From Alphaproteobacteria bacterium (GTDB lineage Bacteria; Planctomycetota; Phycisphaerae; UBA1845), in NCBI GenBank assembly GCA_028285105.1, contig JANQQE010000017.1, positions 1 to 53,633 of the forward strand: a stretch of 53,633 nt of DNA, written 5' to 3'. The notes below the pieces were generated by a model. That model did no database searches, was not told the DNA's origin, and worked only from the letters and a program-made list of their open reading frames with translations. Within the stretch, counting starts at the first letter, position 1; every line of letters begins with the position of its first letter. Positions 45,764-53,633 of the stretch are shown here, in pieces. A program made the position numbers and the translations under genes.

Positions 45764-46912
45764 ATGGGGCCTTCGGTCATTTCAGAGGACTCCCGGCATG
45801 TATCGCAAGGTTGGATTCATCTTCAAATGCGACAAACAAAAACCCAGTCAACTCCGCCTTCGACAGCCGACATCATGCTCCTCGCCGTCGGCAACGTCCG
45901 ATTCATGGCGTTTCAAATTTGCGATGGAATCAGGGAAGCATGCAAACTGAAGGTGCTGCTGCACTTCGTTTGGGCTGTATTGATATGCCACGCACTGGCC
46001 TGCGAAGATCCTCGCAAATTTCCATCACGGCGAAAGGATGAAGGATTCATCGCTTTTGTCGGAAACGAAAAGAATGATCCCGTATGGCGCATCCTCGCTG
46101 CCACGGCGCAGCGATACCGCGAGGGCCTTGGCGATTTTGAACTGCGCGTTGTCGCGGCTGACGCAAATGCCCCCAGCGCTCAGACGCGCCTGCTCCGCGA
46201 GATTCACAATCCGCGTATGCGGGGCTTGTGCATTTGGCCGACAGATACGATCGTCATGCGTGACATCCTTCTTGACCTCCGCACCAAGGGTGTGCCTGTC
46301 GTCACGATGATCACGCCAATCCCTCATCATGAACCGTTTGTCCACTCCGGCTTGGATGAAATCGCAATCGGGCGAGCGCTGGCAGACGCAGCGTTCGACT
46401 CCATCGACGGGGAAGGAACCATCGCGCTCCTGAAACACGGGGGCGACTCCGTCCATCATGCGGATCGCTACCTTGGGTTTTCGGAGCGGGCATCGGAACT
46501 GTCGCGAATGAAAATCCTCAGCGAACTCGAGTGCATGGGCAACAGCTTTGTTGGGCAGCGCTTGGTACGCGATTACGTCGCGCGCTTTCCGCGACTTAAC
46601 ACCATGGTGACCCTGGACGATTGGCCGCTGCGCGGATTGAAGTCGGGCACGTCGCTGGTGCCAGATGGATGCAAGATCGTGACGTATAACCCTTCGCCCG
46701 ACTATTGGCCATTTGTCAATGGGGGGACGTGTTTTGCGCTTGTCGGGGCGCAATACGATCAAATCGCCGAACGCGCCCTGCAAAAGTGCGTAACGCTTGC
46801 GCGAGGTGAAGTACTCGACATCGACGAGTTCTTCGCAGACCCGATCACAATCAAGCAAACGAATCTCAAGCAATTTCGCATCGAATGGTTCAAGTGGCTG
46901 GATTCCAGGTAA
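45764..46912 (+). CDS. Periplasmic sugar-binding-like protein (orphan)
   Basis: Open frame of 382 residues; the true start is probably the ATG at 45875 or 45905, after which a basic segment and hydrophobic stretch (LLHFVWAVLICHALA) make a signal peptide. The mature part is a type-1 periplasmic-binding fold: FIAFVGNEKNDPVWRILAA, IWPTDTIVMRDILLDLRTKG-VPVVTMI, GTIALLKHGG, and TMVTLDDWPLRG. It resembles ribose/xylose-type substrate-binding proteins and LacI effector domains. There is no HTH domain and no ABC permease or ATPase nearby, so it may feed a sensor or a distant transporter. Confidence 0.8.
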   Translation: MGPSVISEDSRHVSQGWIHLQMRQTKTQSTPPSTADIMLLAVGNVRFMAFQICDGIREACKLKVLLHFVWAVLICHALACEDPRKFPSRRKDEGFIAFVGNEKNDPVWRILAATAQRYREGLGDFELRVVAADANAPSAQTRLLREIHNPRMRGLCIWPTDTIVMRDILLDLRTKGVPVVTMITPIPHHEPFVHSGLDEIAIGRALADAAFDSIDGEGTIALLKHGGDSVHHADRYLGFSERASELSRMKILSELECMGNSFVGQRLVRDYVARFPRLNTMVTLDDWPLRGLKSGTSLVPDGCKIVTYNPSPDYWPFVNGGTCFALVGAQYDQIAERALQKCVTLARGEVLDIDEFFADPITIKQTNLKQFRIEWFKWLDSR

Positions 46913-47086
46913 CATCGGCTTGCGATCTGCCCCTTGATACAAAGCCCTTGCGCAAGGGCCTGCTTGGCGGGCTTTAATCGATGACAATCCTCGGCTATCT
47001 TGCGTGCATACAATCGCTTTTTTGCCAGATACTTACGCTGCGGTAGCACATTGAAATCAACCGACATCCGCAGCCGGGAGGAACCC

Positions 47087-48541
47087 ATGATCCGCTCCGC
47101 CATCTTCGTCATCCTGCTCTTGTTTCTTTCGTTCAGCGGGTGCTACATCAATCAAGAACTGGCGGAGATGCATCTGGCCGAAAGTTCCAAGTCAGAAGTG
47201 TCCGGGTGGTTGTCGAGCGTTTGCAAATCGGACGGCGACGAAACGTTCGACTGCGGCGCGGTGATTCAATCGAAGTGGGGTTCATTTCCTTTTAAAGACC
47301 CCGACCCAGCCACCGGCAGGCGAAGTGGCGTTATCCCGGTCGCCGTCATCGGGTGGGCTTATTTTGCAACCATTTTTTTCTGGATGCTGGTGATCGGACA
47401 GGTCGACTACCAGAAGCGCTTCTGGCATTTGATTCCAACGCTCTTGATCCTGGCCGGGTGCGCCGGGTCCGTCTTTTTTCTCTACATTATGTTCACCGAT
47501 CTCGAGCACAAATGCCGGTTGTGCCTCATCTCGCACGCCATCAATTTTGCGATGCTAATTCTGGTGTTCATGATCCGACCCAAGAAACCGACGACGGCAG
47601 AACCAATCGTAGAGTCGAATGCCGATCAACTCAATCCCACCGAAGTCGTCCACGACCCGCACCCCAATTCCCGCGTGATCCTCGCGATGCTGGTTGGCTG
47701 CGTTTTGCTTTGGAGTTCAGTCGTGATGAGCTATGCGCATAAGAAAGCGCTCGCCCATACCGACCTCGTCAAGAAAGCATACGAAGACGAAATCAAGCGA
47801 ATGGGTTCCGATACGCAAACGCAACTTGCCCAATTTGAGGGCATGGAACCTGTGAAGATTCCAGTCCGCAAGGACGATCCGCAGCTTGTTCAAACCGATG
47901 GTCCCACCACCAAACTCGTCATTTTCAGCGACCTGCAATGCCCAGGATGCCGCAGGTTTTCAAAGGAATTGAAGGAAAACATTCTGCCGACGTTCGACGG
48001 TAAAATGCGTGTCGTCTGGAAGCACTATCCACTTTGCACTGATTGCAATGAGAATGCCGTACGAAACATCCACCCGCATGCGTGCAAACTTGCCCACGCC
48101 GCAGAAGCCGCCCGGATCCAGAAAGGCAACGAGGGATTCTGGACGTATCACGATCTGTTGTTCAACAATCAGAGGTTCCTTGCACGGCTTAAACCGGAAC
48201 CGCTTGACGACGCCATTCGCGGCTATGCGGAAAAATTGAAACTCGATCTCGATCAGTTCGACAGCGATCGCAATTCCGAAGAAGTCGCCGCGCGCGTCAA
48301 GCAGGACATCATGCTCGGTAAGTCCATCGGCGTGAAGGGGACACCGGCAGCATTCTTTGGCAACAAAATGATTCGCAGGTACATGCTCAACAACTCCGAC
48401 TTCATGGCCACCATGAAGAAACGCTTTGATCAAATGGTCCGAAGACGAACGCGCAGGCAACAAGCACGGTCGGTCAAACCAAGCGAAGTTCAAAATGAAC
48501 AGGGTGAAGAGGAAGAAGAGTCAGACGTCGAAGATGAATAG
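47087..48541 (+). CDS. VKOR-DsbA fusion: disulfide-bond forming membrane protein
   Basis: 484 residues from the ATG at 47087, chosen for the strong GGGAGGA just upstream. An N-terminal hydrophobic segment is followed by a VKOR domain: a loop Cys pair in SSVCKSDGDETFDCGA, membrane helices, and the quinone-side CxxC in HKCRLCLIS. After a fifth helix (about residues 200-220), the periplasmic thioredoxin-like DsbA domain has the active site DLQCPGCRRFS (Cys285, Cys288) and the cis-Pro loop KGTPAAFFG. Electrons pass from substrate thiols through CPGC to VKOR and quinone. The tail is basic and then acidic. Fusion of VKOR with a Trx-like domain is known, mostly from cyanobacteria and some other phyla. 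Confidence 0.92.
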   Translation: MIRSAIFVILLLFLSFSGCYINQELAEMHLAESSKSEVSGWLSSVCKSDGDETFDCGAVIQSKWGSFPFKDPDPATGRRSGVIPVAVIGWAYFATIFFWMLVIGQVDYQKRFWHLIPTLLILAGCAGSVFFLYIMFTDLEHKCRLCLISHAINFAMLILVFMIRPKKPTTAEPIVESNADQLNPTEVVHDPHPNSRVILAMLVGCVLLWSSVVMSYAHKKALAHTDLVKKAYEDEIKRMGSDTQTQLAQFEGMEPVKIPVRKDDPQLVQTDGPTTKLVIFSDLQCPGCRRFSKELKENILPTFDGKMRVVWKHYPLCTDCNENAVRNIHPHACKLAHAAEAARIQKGNEGFWTYHDLLFNNQRFLARLKPEPLDDAIRGYAEKLKLDLDQFDSDRNSEEVAARVKQDIMLGKSIGVKGTPAAFFGNKMIRRYMLNNSDFMATMKKRFDQMVRRRTRRQQARSVKPSEVQNEQGEEEEESDVEDE

Positions 48542-48567
48542 CACACGGAATCTCGTCTCGTCTCGAC

Positions 48568-48593
48568 GTCATTCCCGCTTGCGCGGGAATGAC
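48568..48593. repeat. REP-like palindrome
   Basis: GTCATTCCCGC and GCGGGAATGAC form a near-perfect 11 bp palindrome around TTGC. It lies between the convergent VKOR-DsbA and phosphodiesterase genes. Palindromes of this form are scattered through many bacterial genomes and can act as bidirectional transcript ends. Confidence 0.75.
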
Positions 48594-48634
48594 GCCCAAG
48601 CGGTGGGCAAGGCGTACCCTACGAACGAATCGCG

Positions 48635-50302
48635 TTATTCGAGATACCCCAAGTCAGCCAACCGCGCGGTCAGCTTTTGCAGATCTTCCTGCGAATACGC
48701 ACTCGCACCAGCCGACATCGATTCGGACGCCTCCACCGATGACGAATCGTCAATTCGTTTTTGAAGCGCCGGACTGAACGCATCGGTGATCACCTTTCCG
48801 CCCATGTCACCCGGATACGCCAAACCCAGCATCGACAAGATCGTTGGCGTTGCGTCGATCAGATTCACGTCGAGCTTCTTACCCGTGACGACGCCCGGAC
48901 CATACACCGCGAACACGCCTTCGGGTCGATGCGTTCCTTCCATTTTGTGCAGCGGCACCCACGACACGAATCGATTGCCTCGAATCTTTCGCACGACCGC
49001 CAAACTCGGTTTCGGTGAGAGCATCAGGTCGGGCAACCAATCGCGCTTCTCGCGCGAGCAGCCATAAAGCTCCTCCGGTTTGTGAACCGCATCGAAAATC
49101 TTAATCTCATTACCGCTGGTATCTTTGCACGTCGCCTGCTCAAGGCGATGCTTCAATTCATCGCGGAGGCTTTCATATTCATCGGGCTCGACGATGCCGG
49201 TTTCCTGCCGTCCTTTGAGATTGATATACAAAAACCCGGCCATCCCGGCATGCACAACAGCCGCCCGTGTCTTTGAAAAATCGACCGCAAGATCGTCTTC
49301 GAGACTGAAACTGCCGGCAGCGAACTTGCCTTTTTTGCGGAAGATTTTCGCCAATCGCTGTCGAACGCGGTTGCGCGACTGTGCCCCTCCGCCGCGAATG
49401 TTTAGGTATCCCCATTCCTTGAGCATCAGGTTCGGTTGAACTTTGCCTTCGAGGCTGCCGTGTCCGTGATCGGACATCATGAAGATGTGGGCATTGTACT
49501 TCTCGGCGTAGGCCATCACCTGCCCGATCGCAACGTCCAGTTCGGCGAAACAGTCGAGGGCCATCTGACTGCGCTTGCCAAAACGATCGCGCGTGCGCGG
49601 GTCTAAGTAGCGCCACACCTTGTGCTGAAGATTGTCCACCATCTTGTAGACGATCATCATCACATCCCAGCCGAACTTCTCGCCGCAATGCTCCAGCACT
49701 TCGGCACCTTGATGAAACGTCCGCGTGATGTCTTTGAGATTTTCGGCGAACAGTGCATCACCGCCAAACGTCTTGCGCTTCCATTTGTTCTTGAACGAAT
49801 AGTCCGGCCAACGATCGAGGATTTCAGATTTCAACTCGGGTGGATGGGTGAACTCCGTCTTGGTGCTGACGGCTTCGAATCCGCTGATGAGAAACCCGTT
49901 GACCGGTACCGGTGGGAACGTCATCGGCACGTTGATGCTGCCGACGCGATAACCCTTGTCGGAAAGAATTTGCCAGATGCTGCGAACGTGCGACAGCGCG
50001 TTGGTCGAATTGAATCCGAGGGCGTTCGTCCGCACGTCGTAACGCTCGAAATCGATGATGCCGTGAATGCCCGGATTGATTCCGGTCATAAACGTCGTCC
50101 ATGCGGCTGGCGTAATCGGCGGAACGGTCGAATGCATGACCCCCGACGTCCCGCCATCGACAAGCCGTTTAAGATTTGGCATCCGCCCGGCATCCATCAG
50201 CGGACCCATCACGTCAAACGTCGCCCCATCAAGACCAAGGATCAAAACTTTGTTCGCGAAGGCAGGGAAATCAGAATGCTTTGAGTCAGTCAGTTCGGCC
50301 AA
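48635..50302 (-). CDS. Alkaline phosphatase superfamily phosphodiesterase (type I NPP-like)
   Basis: 555 residues. The metal and nucleophile sites of the superfamily are visible: Asp25 in ILGLDGATFD, the Thr nucleophile in PPITPAAWTTFMTG (about 61-74), and FMMSDHGHG near 275. MPNLKRLVDGG and GIHGIIDF are typical. No signal peptide or membrane anchor is visible, so it is probably cytoplasmic. These enzymes hydrolyse phosphodiesters or phosphonates; the substrate is unknown. The protein ends with YSQEDLQKLTARLADLGYLE. Confidence 0.88.
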   Translation of the reverse strand: MAELTDSKHSDFPAFANKVLILGLDGATFDVMGPLMDAGRMPNLKRLVDGGTSGVMHSTVPPITPAAWTTFMTGINPGIHGIIDFERYDVRTNALGFNSTNALSHVRSIWQILSDKGYRVGSINVPMTFPPVPVNGFLISGFEAVSTKTEFTHPPELKSEILDRWPDYSFKNKWKRKTFGGDALFAENLKDITRTFHQGAEVLEHCGEKFGWDVMMIVYKMVDNLQHKVWRYLDPRTRDRFGKRSQMALDCFAELDVAIGQVMAYAEKYNAHIFMMSDHGHGSLEGKVQPNLMLKEWGYLNIRGGGAQSRNRVRQRLAKIFRKKGKFAAGSFSLEDDLAVDFSKTRAAVVHAGMAGFLYINLKGRQETGIVEPDEYESLRDELKHRLEQATCKDTSGNEIKIFDAVHKPEELYGCSREKRDWLPDLMLSPKPSLAVVRKIRGNRFVSWVPLHKMEGTHRPEGVFAVYGPGVVTGKKLDVNLIDATPTILSMLGLAYPGDMGGKVITDAFSPALQKRIDDSSSVEASESMSAGASAYSQEDLQKLTARLADLGYLE

Positions 50303-50519
50303 AATAAACTCCTGCGCAAAGCGCGCTGTGAGTTTTAGGAACGAATGGTTAGTACATATTGCGCTATCGCAACTTAGATCATTGGCGCATCCGCACGATC
50401 TTCAAAGGCGATAATATTGACCCGTCCGAGGTTTGCAATCGAATGCTGAAACGCCATACTCCGTGTATCTTTTGCCGCACTAGCATTCAATTTTTGATCA
50501 CCTAGCAGGGATGCGATCC
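50303..50519. other. Divergent promoter region of the phosphodiesterase and thyX genes
   Basis: 217 bp between divergent starts. Both promoters must lie here, but I cannot point to a confident -35/-10 pair. No operator palindrome stands out. Confidence 0.4.
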
Positions 50520-51296
50520 ATGAACATTATCCGCGAACCGTCCGTCTATCTCGTTGGCAAACAAGTCGCAGATGACACCGAAATAGAGCGTTTTCTGACC
50601 GATCACGAGATCAGTTCGTGGAGTACCGACGCCTCCGTCGCAGGCGAAAAGATGGTCGAGGTGGCTGGCCGCGTCTGCTACATGAGCTTCGCCAAACCGC
50701 GTCCCGGCGGCAACAAAGCCTACATCGAGCGGCTGCTGTCGGTCGGGCATGGCAGCGTCCTCGAACATAGCGTCTGGAACTTCATCATCACCGGCGTGTC
50801 GCGATCGTTCACCCACGAACTTGTCCGCCATCGTGCCGGGTTCGGATACTCGCAACTCTCACAACGGTATGTCGATGAATCGACGGCTGACTTTGTGGAA
50901 CCGGACTGCATCGGCGACGATGGCGAGCTTCACGAAATCTGGCGGGCGGCGGCAGAACATTGCCAGGAAGCGTACGTCAAACTCGTGCAAGGCTTGGAAC
51001 ACAAATTCGAGAACGTCTCCGACAAAACCCTACGCCGCAAGATGGCCCGCCAAGCCGCTCGGTCGATTTTGCCCAACGCGACCGAAACCAAAATCTTCAT
51101 CACCGGGAATGGCCGCGCCCTTCGCCACTTCATCGAGATGCGCGCCAACGAACACGCCGAAACCGAGATCCGAATCGTTGCATCCAAGGTCTGCGAAATT
51201 CTACAAAAAGACGCACCGAATCTGTTCGGCGATTACGAACTGAAACAACTCGACGACGGAACAAAAGCCGCCGACACGCCCTGGCGCAAAGTGTAG
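50520..51296 (+). CDS. thyX: Flavin-dependent thymidylate synthase ThyX
   Basis: 258 residues from the ATG at 50520 (an ATG at 50511 adds three residues). The ThyX signature RHRAGFGYSQLSQRY is at 103-117, with GHGSVLEH before it and the C-terminal NGRALRHFIEMRANEHAE that shapes the FAD/dUMP site. The enzyme makes dTMP from dUMP using FAD and methylene-tetrahydrofolate. A hairpin follows the gene. Confidence 0.96.
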   Translation: MNIIREPSVYLVGKQVADDTEIERFLTDHEISSWSTDASVAGEKMVEVAGRVCYMSFAKPRPGGNKAYIERLLSVGHGSVLEHSVWNFIITGVSRSFTHELVRHRAGFGYSQLSQRYVDESTADFVEPDCIGDDGELHEIWRAAAEHCQEAYVKLVQGLEHKFENVSDKTLRRKMARQAARSILPNATETKIFITGNGRALRHFIEMRANEHAETEIRIVASKVCEILQKDAPNLFGDYELKQLDDGTKAADTPWRKV

Positions 51297-51359
51297 CTCC
51301 CTGCACGAAGCGATCATCCCCATCTACGGATCTTGTTCTCGCGCGTTTGGGGGAATGCA

Positions 51360-51389
51360 AAGCGGCTCTTCTTGTTTGAAGAGCCGCTT
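51360..51389. terminator. Bidirectional hairpin between thyX and the small protein gene
   Basis: AAGCGGCTCTTC (51360-51371) and GAAGAGCCGCTT (51378-51389) form a perfect 12 bp stem with a six-base loop. There is no T-run on the + side, but the position between convergent genes suggests a shared transcript end. Confidence 0.6.
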
Positions 51390-51496
51390 GGGACAGATTG
51401 GTTGCGCGTCTGCTCTTAGTCGATCCGGTTGAAGTTTGGTTACCCTAACCCGATTGCTCGCTTGTTCGGTCGATTGCTCAGTTCACGCGGGTCGAC

Positions 51497-51643
51497 TTAT
51501 TCCACGCAGAATGGTTCAGACGGGATCGAGCGGAGTTTTTCGAGATAGGCGGCTAGCTCTTCTGTTGAGAAGTCTTGGAGGAATTCGTTCTGTGCGGACT
51601 GGTTAAGAATGCTGATCGTGCGGATGATGTCGGTTCTGCTCAT
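51497..51643 (-). CDS. Small 48-residue protein
   Basis: A 49-codon frame too short for ordinary calling. It starts ATG at 51643 (GAGG 11 bp upstream) and has helical, protein-like composition: MSRTDIIRTISILNQSAQNE, then FLQDFSTEELAAYLEKL and a short tail with a single Cys near the end. Two amphipathic helices are likely. It lies in a region otherwise free of genes, with its own upstream space and a hairpin beyond its stop. I believe similar short proteins starting with an RTDIIRTISILN-like motif occur in related planctomycetes, but I cannot check this. Confidence 0.6.
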   Translation of the reverse strand: MSRTDIIRTISILNQSAQNEFLQDFSTEELAAYLEKLRSIPSEPFCVE

Positions 51644-52011
51644 GGTTCTTGAATCCTCGTTTGCTGGGGGATTTTGTTACTTGAAAACTGGTTTCGTTTT
51701 GCAAGGTGCAGCTTTTTCGTCCGGTTTTCTGCCTTCATTTTGCAGGACGTGAGTGGCACAGCATTGATCGGCCCTGGGGCTTGTCGAACTTGAGTGTCGG
51801 TTGCGAATTGTCGGTGCGTTACGGTTGCGCATTTGACGCAACTTCACGCGCGGTTGTGGCAGATACCAGATAAAGGTCGCCGTTTGGTCGAGCGCACCAT
51901 TGGCTGGTCAATCCGGGGAACTTTCGTACGAGTGCGGTCGCATTTTTTTGGCGGCAGTTTGGCGAATCCGTCGCGATTGCACAGATTGGGTTGCAGCGAT
52001 AGGCTTATTGC
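51644..52011. other. Intergenic region between the small protein and the zinc-ribbon membrane protein
   Basis: About 370 bp. Plus-strand frames overlapping it have no protein-like features. It should hold the promoters of both flanking genes, which point apart. Nothing else is evident. Confidence 0.4.
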
Positions 52012-52659
52012 ATGGCGATTCAGTTCAATTGCATCTCGTGCTTAAAGGCGATCGAGGTTGCCGACGAATGGCGCAATCGATTGGTGGAGTGTCCGTACTG
52101 CGGCGACACGGTCACTGCGCCCGGCATGTCGCAACTCAAGCCGCCCAAAGCCAAGCCAATCGAAGAAGGAGCGGAAACGCGCCACGATGCAGGGGTTCGA
52201 CATGGGGCGGAGGCTCAATTTGGTGCGGAGCGGGCCATAACCGAACCGGGGGCTGGCGAATGTGCGCCTTCCGATTTCAGTTTGATTCAGTCGAAACGAT
52301 CTTCGTTCGACGGTCTGGCTGCGATTGGTTTGGCCCTTGGTGTCGGGGCGATATTGTTGTTTGGCTGGGTTGTCATTCGGTTCGTGACGGAGCTATTGAA
52401 CCGGCTCGGTCCCAATCCGACGCCCGAAGCGGTCACGAAGTTTTTAAGCGATGCCGTTGAAGTTCAAGCCCCGTGGCTGCTGGACATGGCATTGCCCGTG
52501 TGGGGGGTGATGGGAGTGTGGTTTGCAGGAGTATTGATTTCCGGGATCGCCATCATTCGGACACGTCGCGAAGGTCGCGGCACCCTCGCGTATTGGGCTT
52601 TGGGAGTGAATTTAATCCTGCCCATCCTCACGATATTCAGCATGTTGCTGAGCGGTTGA
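52012..52659 (+). CDS. Zinc-ribbon membrane protein
   Basis: 215 residues. The N-terminus has a zinc ribbon (FNCISCLKAIEV, VECPYCGDTV), then a ~50-residue charged, low-complexity linker. Three hydrophobic helices follow (LAAIGLALGVGAILLFGWVV, WGVMGVWFAGVLISGIAII, LAYWALGVNLILPILTIFSM). Such proteins with a CxxC...CPYCG ribbon are frequent in planctomycetes. The function is unknown. It lies directly upstream of the rRNA promoters. Confidence 0.75.
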   Translation: MAIQFNCISCLKAIEVADEWRNRLVECPYCGDTVTAPGMSQLKPPKAKPIEEGAETRHDAGVRHGAEAQFGAERAITEPGAGECAPSDFSLIQSKRSSFDGLAAIGLALGVGAILLFGWVVIRFVTELLNRLGPNPTPEAVTKFLSDAVEVQAPWLLDMALPVWGVMGVWFAGVLISGIAIIRTRREGRGTLAYWALGVNLILPILTIFSMLLSG

Positions 52660-52700
52660 GAAGCAATTTTCGGTTGGAATTAATTTCGCATCCGGTTGGC

Positions 52701-52727
52701 TTGACAATGGATCGCGATCTGCTATTT
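52701..52727 (+). promoter_or_regulatory. rRNA operon promoter P1
   Basis: TTGACA (52701-52706), a 15-16 bp spacer and TATTTT (52722-52727) give a good sigma-70-type promoter about 480 bp upstream of the 16S start. Confidence 0.6.
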
Positions 52728-52777
52728 TCCCTCTCCCGCACGTCGGAAACCATGAATCGATGCTGAATCGAGACGGG

Positions 52778-52805
52778 TTGACAACGTCGCTGGCTCGGTT
52801 AAATT
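52778..52805 (+). promoter_or_regulatory. rRNA operon promoter P2
   Basis: TTGACA (52778-52783), a 16 bp spacer and TAAATT (52800-52805) form a second tandem promoter, as is usual for rRNA operons. A GC-rich discriminator follows. Confidence 0.6.
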
Positions 52806-52862
52806 ACTGGGCTCGCGAATCGCGGGATTTTTGTCGCGCATTCGCGTGATAAACTGCTCTAT

Positions 52863-52899
52863 GCGGCAGTGAAAATCTGCCGCAATTGCTCTTTGACAA
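52863..52899 (+). promoter_or_regulatory. rRNA leader antitermination signals (boxB-like hairpin and boxA)
   Basis: GCGGCAG-tgaaaat-CTGCCGC is a perfect 7 bp hairpin (52863-52883), followed three bases later by TGCTCTTTGACAA (52887-52899). The second sequence matches the boxA consensus of rRNA leaders almost exactly. The boxB-then-boxA order is that of rrn antitermination leaders, where Nus factors load on RNA polymerase. Confidence 0.75.
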
Positions 52900-53204
52900 G
52901 TGAACAGGTTGATTTAGGTTCGTCGTGAGAATGTGGAACCTTCCTACTGGAAACACTTTTTTGGCTTCGTGCTGAATGGGTGGGCACCATCGATTTCTCG
53001 TGCTTTCGGGCATGTGATTTTGATGCGGTGGGGTCGGGTTCGTAATCATGAAACATCTTGTCGTTAGCTCGCCAGCGAGTGGCGGCAAGGATGATAGCAA
53101 TGGTTTTAATCAGGAGCCATTGCGACTTACATTTTCACGAGTGCCAGAGAAAGTGTAAGCCTTCAATTTGTCATTGATGTCACCTTCGGGTGGCGTTTAT
53201 GAAT

Positions 53205-53633
53205 TAAGTGAAGAGTTTGATCCTGGCTCAGAACGAACGCTGGCGGCGTGGCTAAAGCATGCAAGTCGAACGGACCCCTTGAAGAGTAATCCGATTGGGA
53301 GTTAGTGGCGAACGGGTGAGGAATACATGGATAACGTGCCCCAAACTCTGGGATAGCGGCGGAACTTCGGTTCCTTTGCGAAAGTGCCGGTAATACCAGA
53401 TGACCCCGTGCGGTCTCATGATCGTGCGGGCAAAGTTCAGGCGGTTTGGGAGCGGTCCATGTCCTATCAGCTTGTTGGTGGGGTAAAGGCCTACCAAGGC
53501 AACGACGGGTATCGGGTGTGAGAGCACGACCCGACACATCGGGACTGAGACACTGCCCGGACACCTACGGGTGGCTGCAGCAACGAATATTCCGCAATGG
53601 GCGCAAGCCTGACGGAGCGACGCCGCGTGCAGG
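53205..53633 (+). rRNA. rrs: 16S ribosomal RNA, 5' part (continues beyond the window)
   Basis: AGAGTTTGATCCTGGCTCAG begins at 53212, the universal 27F site (E. coli position 8), which puts the mature 5' end near 53205. Conserved parts follow, including GCATGCAAGTCGAACG, GCGAACGGGTGAGGA, and the 338-region segment near 53540 in a planctomycete-like variant. About 430 nt are present. The sequence supports Planctomycetota and looks most like Phycisphaerae; a database comparison would be decisive. Confidence 0.97.

Noticed and set aside
52801..52832. Terminator-like hairpin with T-run just after rRNA promoter P2
   Set aside because: Stem of only about six pairs with one wobble and a three-base loop, too close to the P2 start to act on it; could at most affect P1 transcripts.
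1..53633. CRISPR arrays, prophage or integrase-type mobile elements
   Set aside because: No regularly spaced repeats, cas genes, phage structural genes or recombinases were seen.

Overview
The window looks like part of a chromosome from a planctomycete, probably of the Phycisphaerae. It ends inside the 5' part of a 16S rRNA gene on the + strand. Supporting signs are proteins with the zinc ribbon CxxCGYxLxGL...CPECG, a secreted protein with a dockerin-like calcium loop and a short C-terminal sorting tail, an Rhs protein with acidic calcium loops, and generally Gly/Asp-rich coding at moderately high GC. The class is an inference from the partial 16S and gene style.

Layout. 1-2755: the 3' part of an Rhs polymorphic-toxin gene with an HNH-type tip, an AT-richer SUFU-family immunity gene, and a displaced ~200 bp copy of part of the Rhs gene. 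2756-8456: a short-chain dehydrogenase without the usual catalytic Tyr; a minus-strand operon of a four-helix membrane protein, a UGA-containing SelL/AhpC-like selenoprotein and a SpoIIE-type phosphatase; a NatA/NatB-like ABC exporter. 8620-22483: a TPR metallopeptidase, ClpB behind a good sigma-54 promoter match, a lipoprotein, a matrixin-like secreted protease, a regulator-like protein, an outer-membrane barrel protein, a SelW-like selenoprotein of 76 codons, a small membrane protein and ClpS. 22552-29453: a CPBP-family membrane protease, then selB and selA flanked on each side by a tandem pair of zinc-ribbon membrane proteins. The upstream pair arose by an ~858 bp tandem duplication that also left a truncated selB start. 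29450-33375: isoprenoid genes (polyprenyl diphosphate synthase, dxs) and NAD kinase. 33783-38861: a complete pyruvate dehydrogenase complex (E1alpha, E1beta, E2, E3). 38920-51296: tilS, a GT-C glycosyltransferase, a large AsmA-like protein, a zinc-ribbon coiled-coil protein, an orphan periplasmic binding protein, a VKOR-DsbA fusion, a phosphodiesterase and thyX. 51497-53633: a 48-residue protein, a zinc-ribbon membrane protein, and the rRNA leader with two sigma-70-like promoters, a boxB-like hairpin, boxA and the 16S start.

The central theme is selenocysteine. SelA makes Sec-tRNA and SelB delivers it to UGA. Two genes in the same window need that machinery and would be truncated or missed by ordinary gene calling: a UxxC peroxiredoxin-like protein (UGA at 5103-5105) and a CxxU SelW-like protein (UGA at 21140-21142). 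Both have a hairpin at the proper distance after UGA. selC (tRNA-Sec) and selD were not found here and must lie elsewhere.
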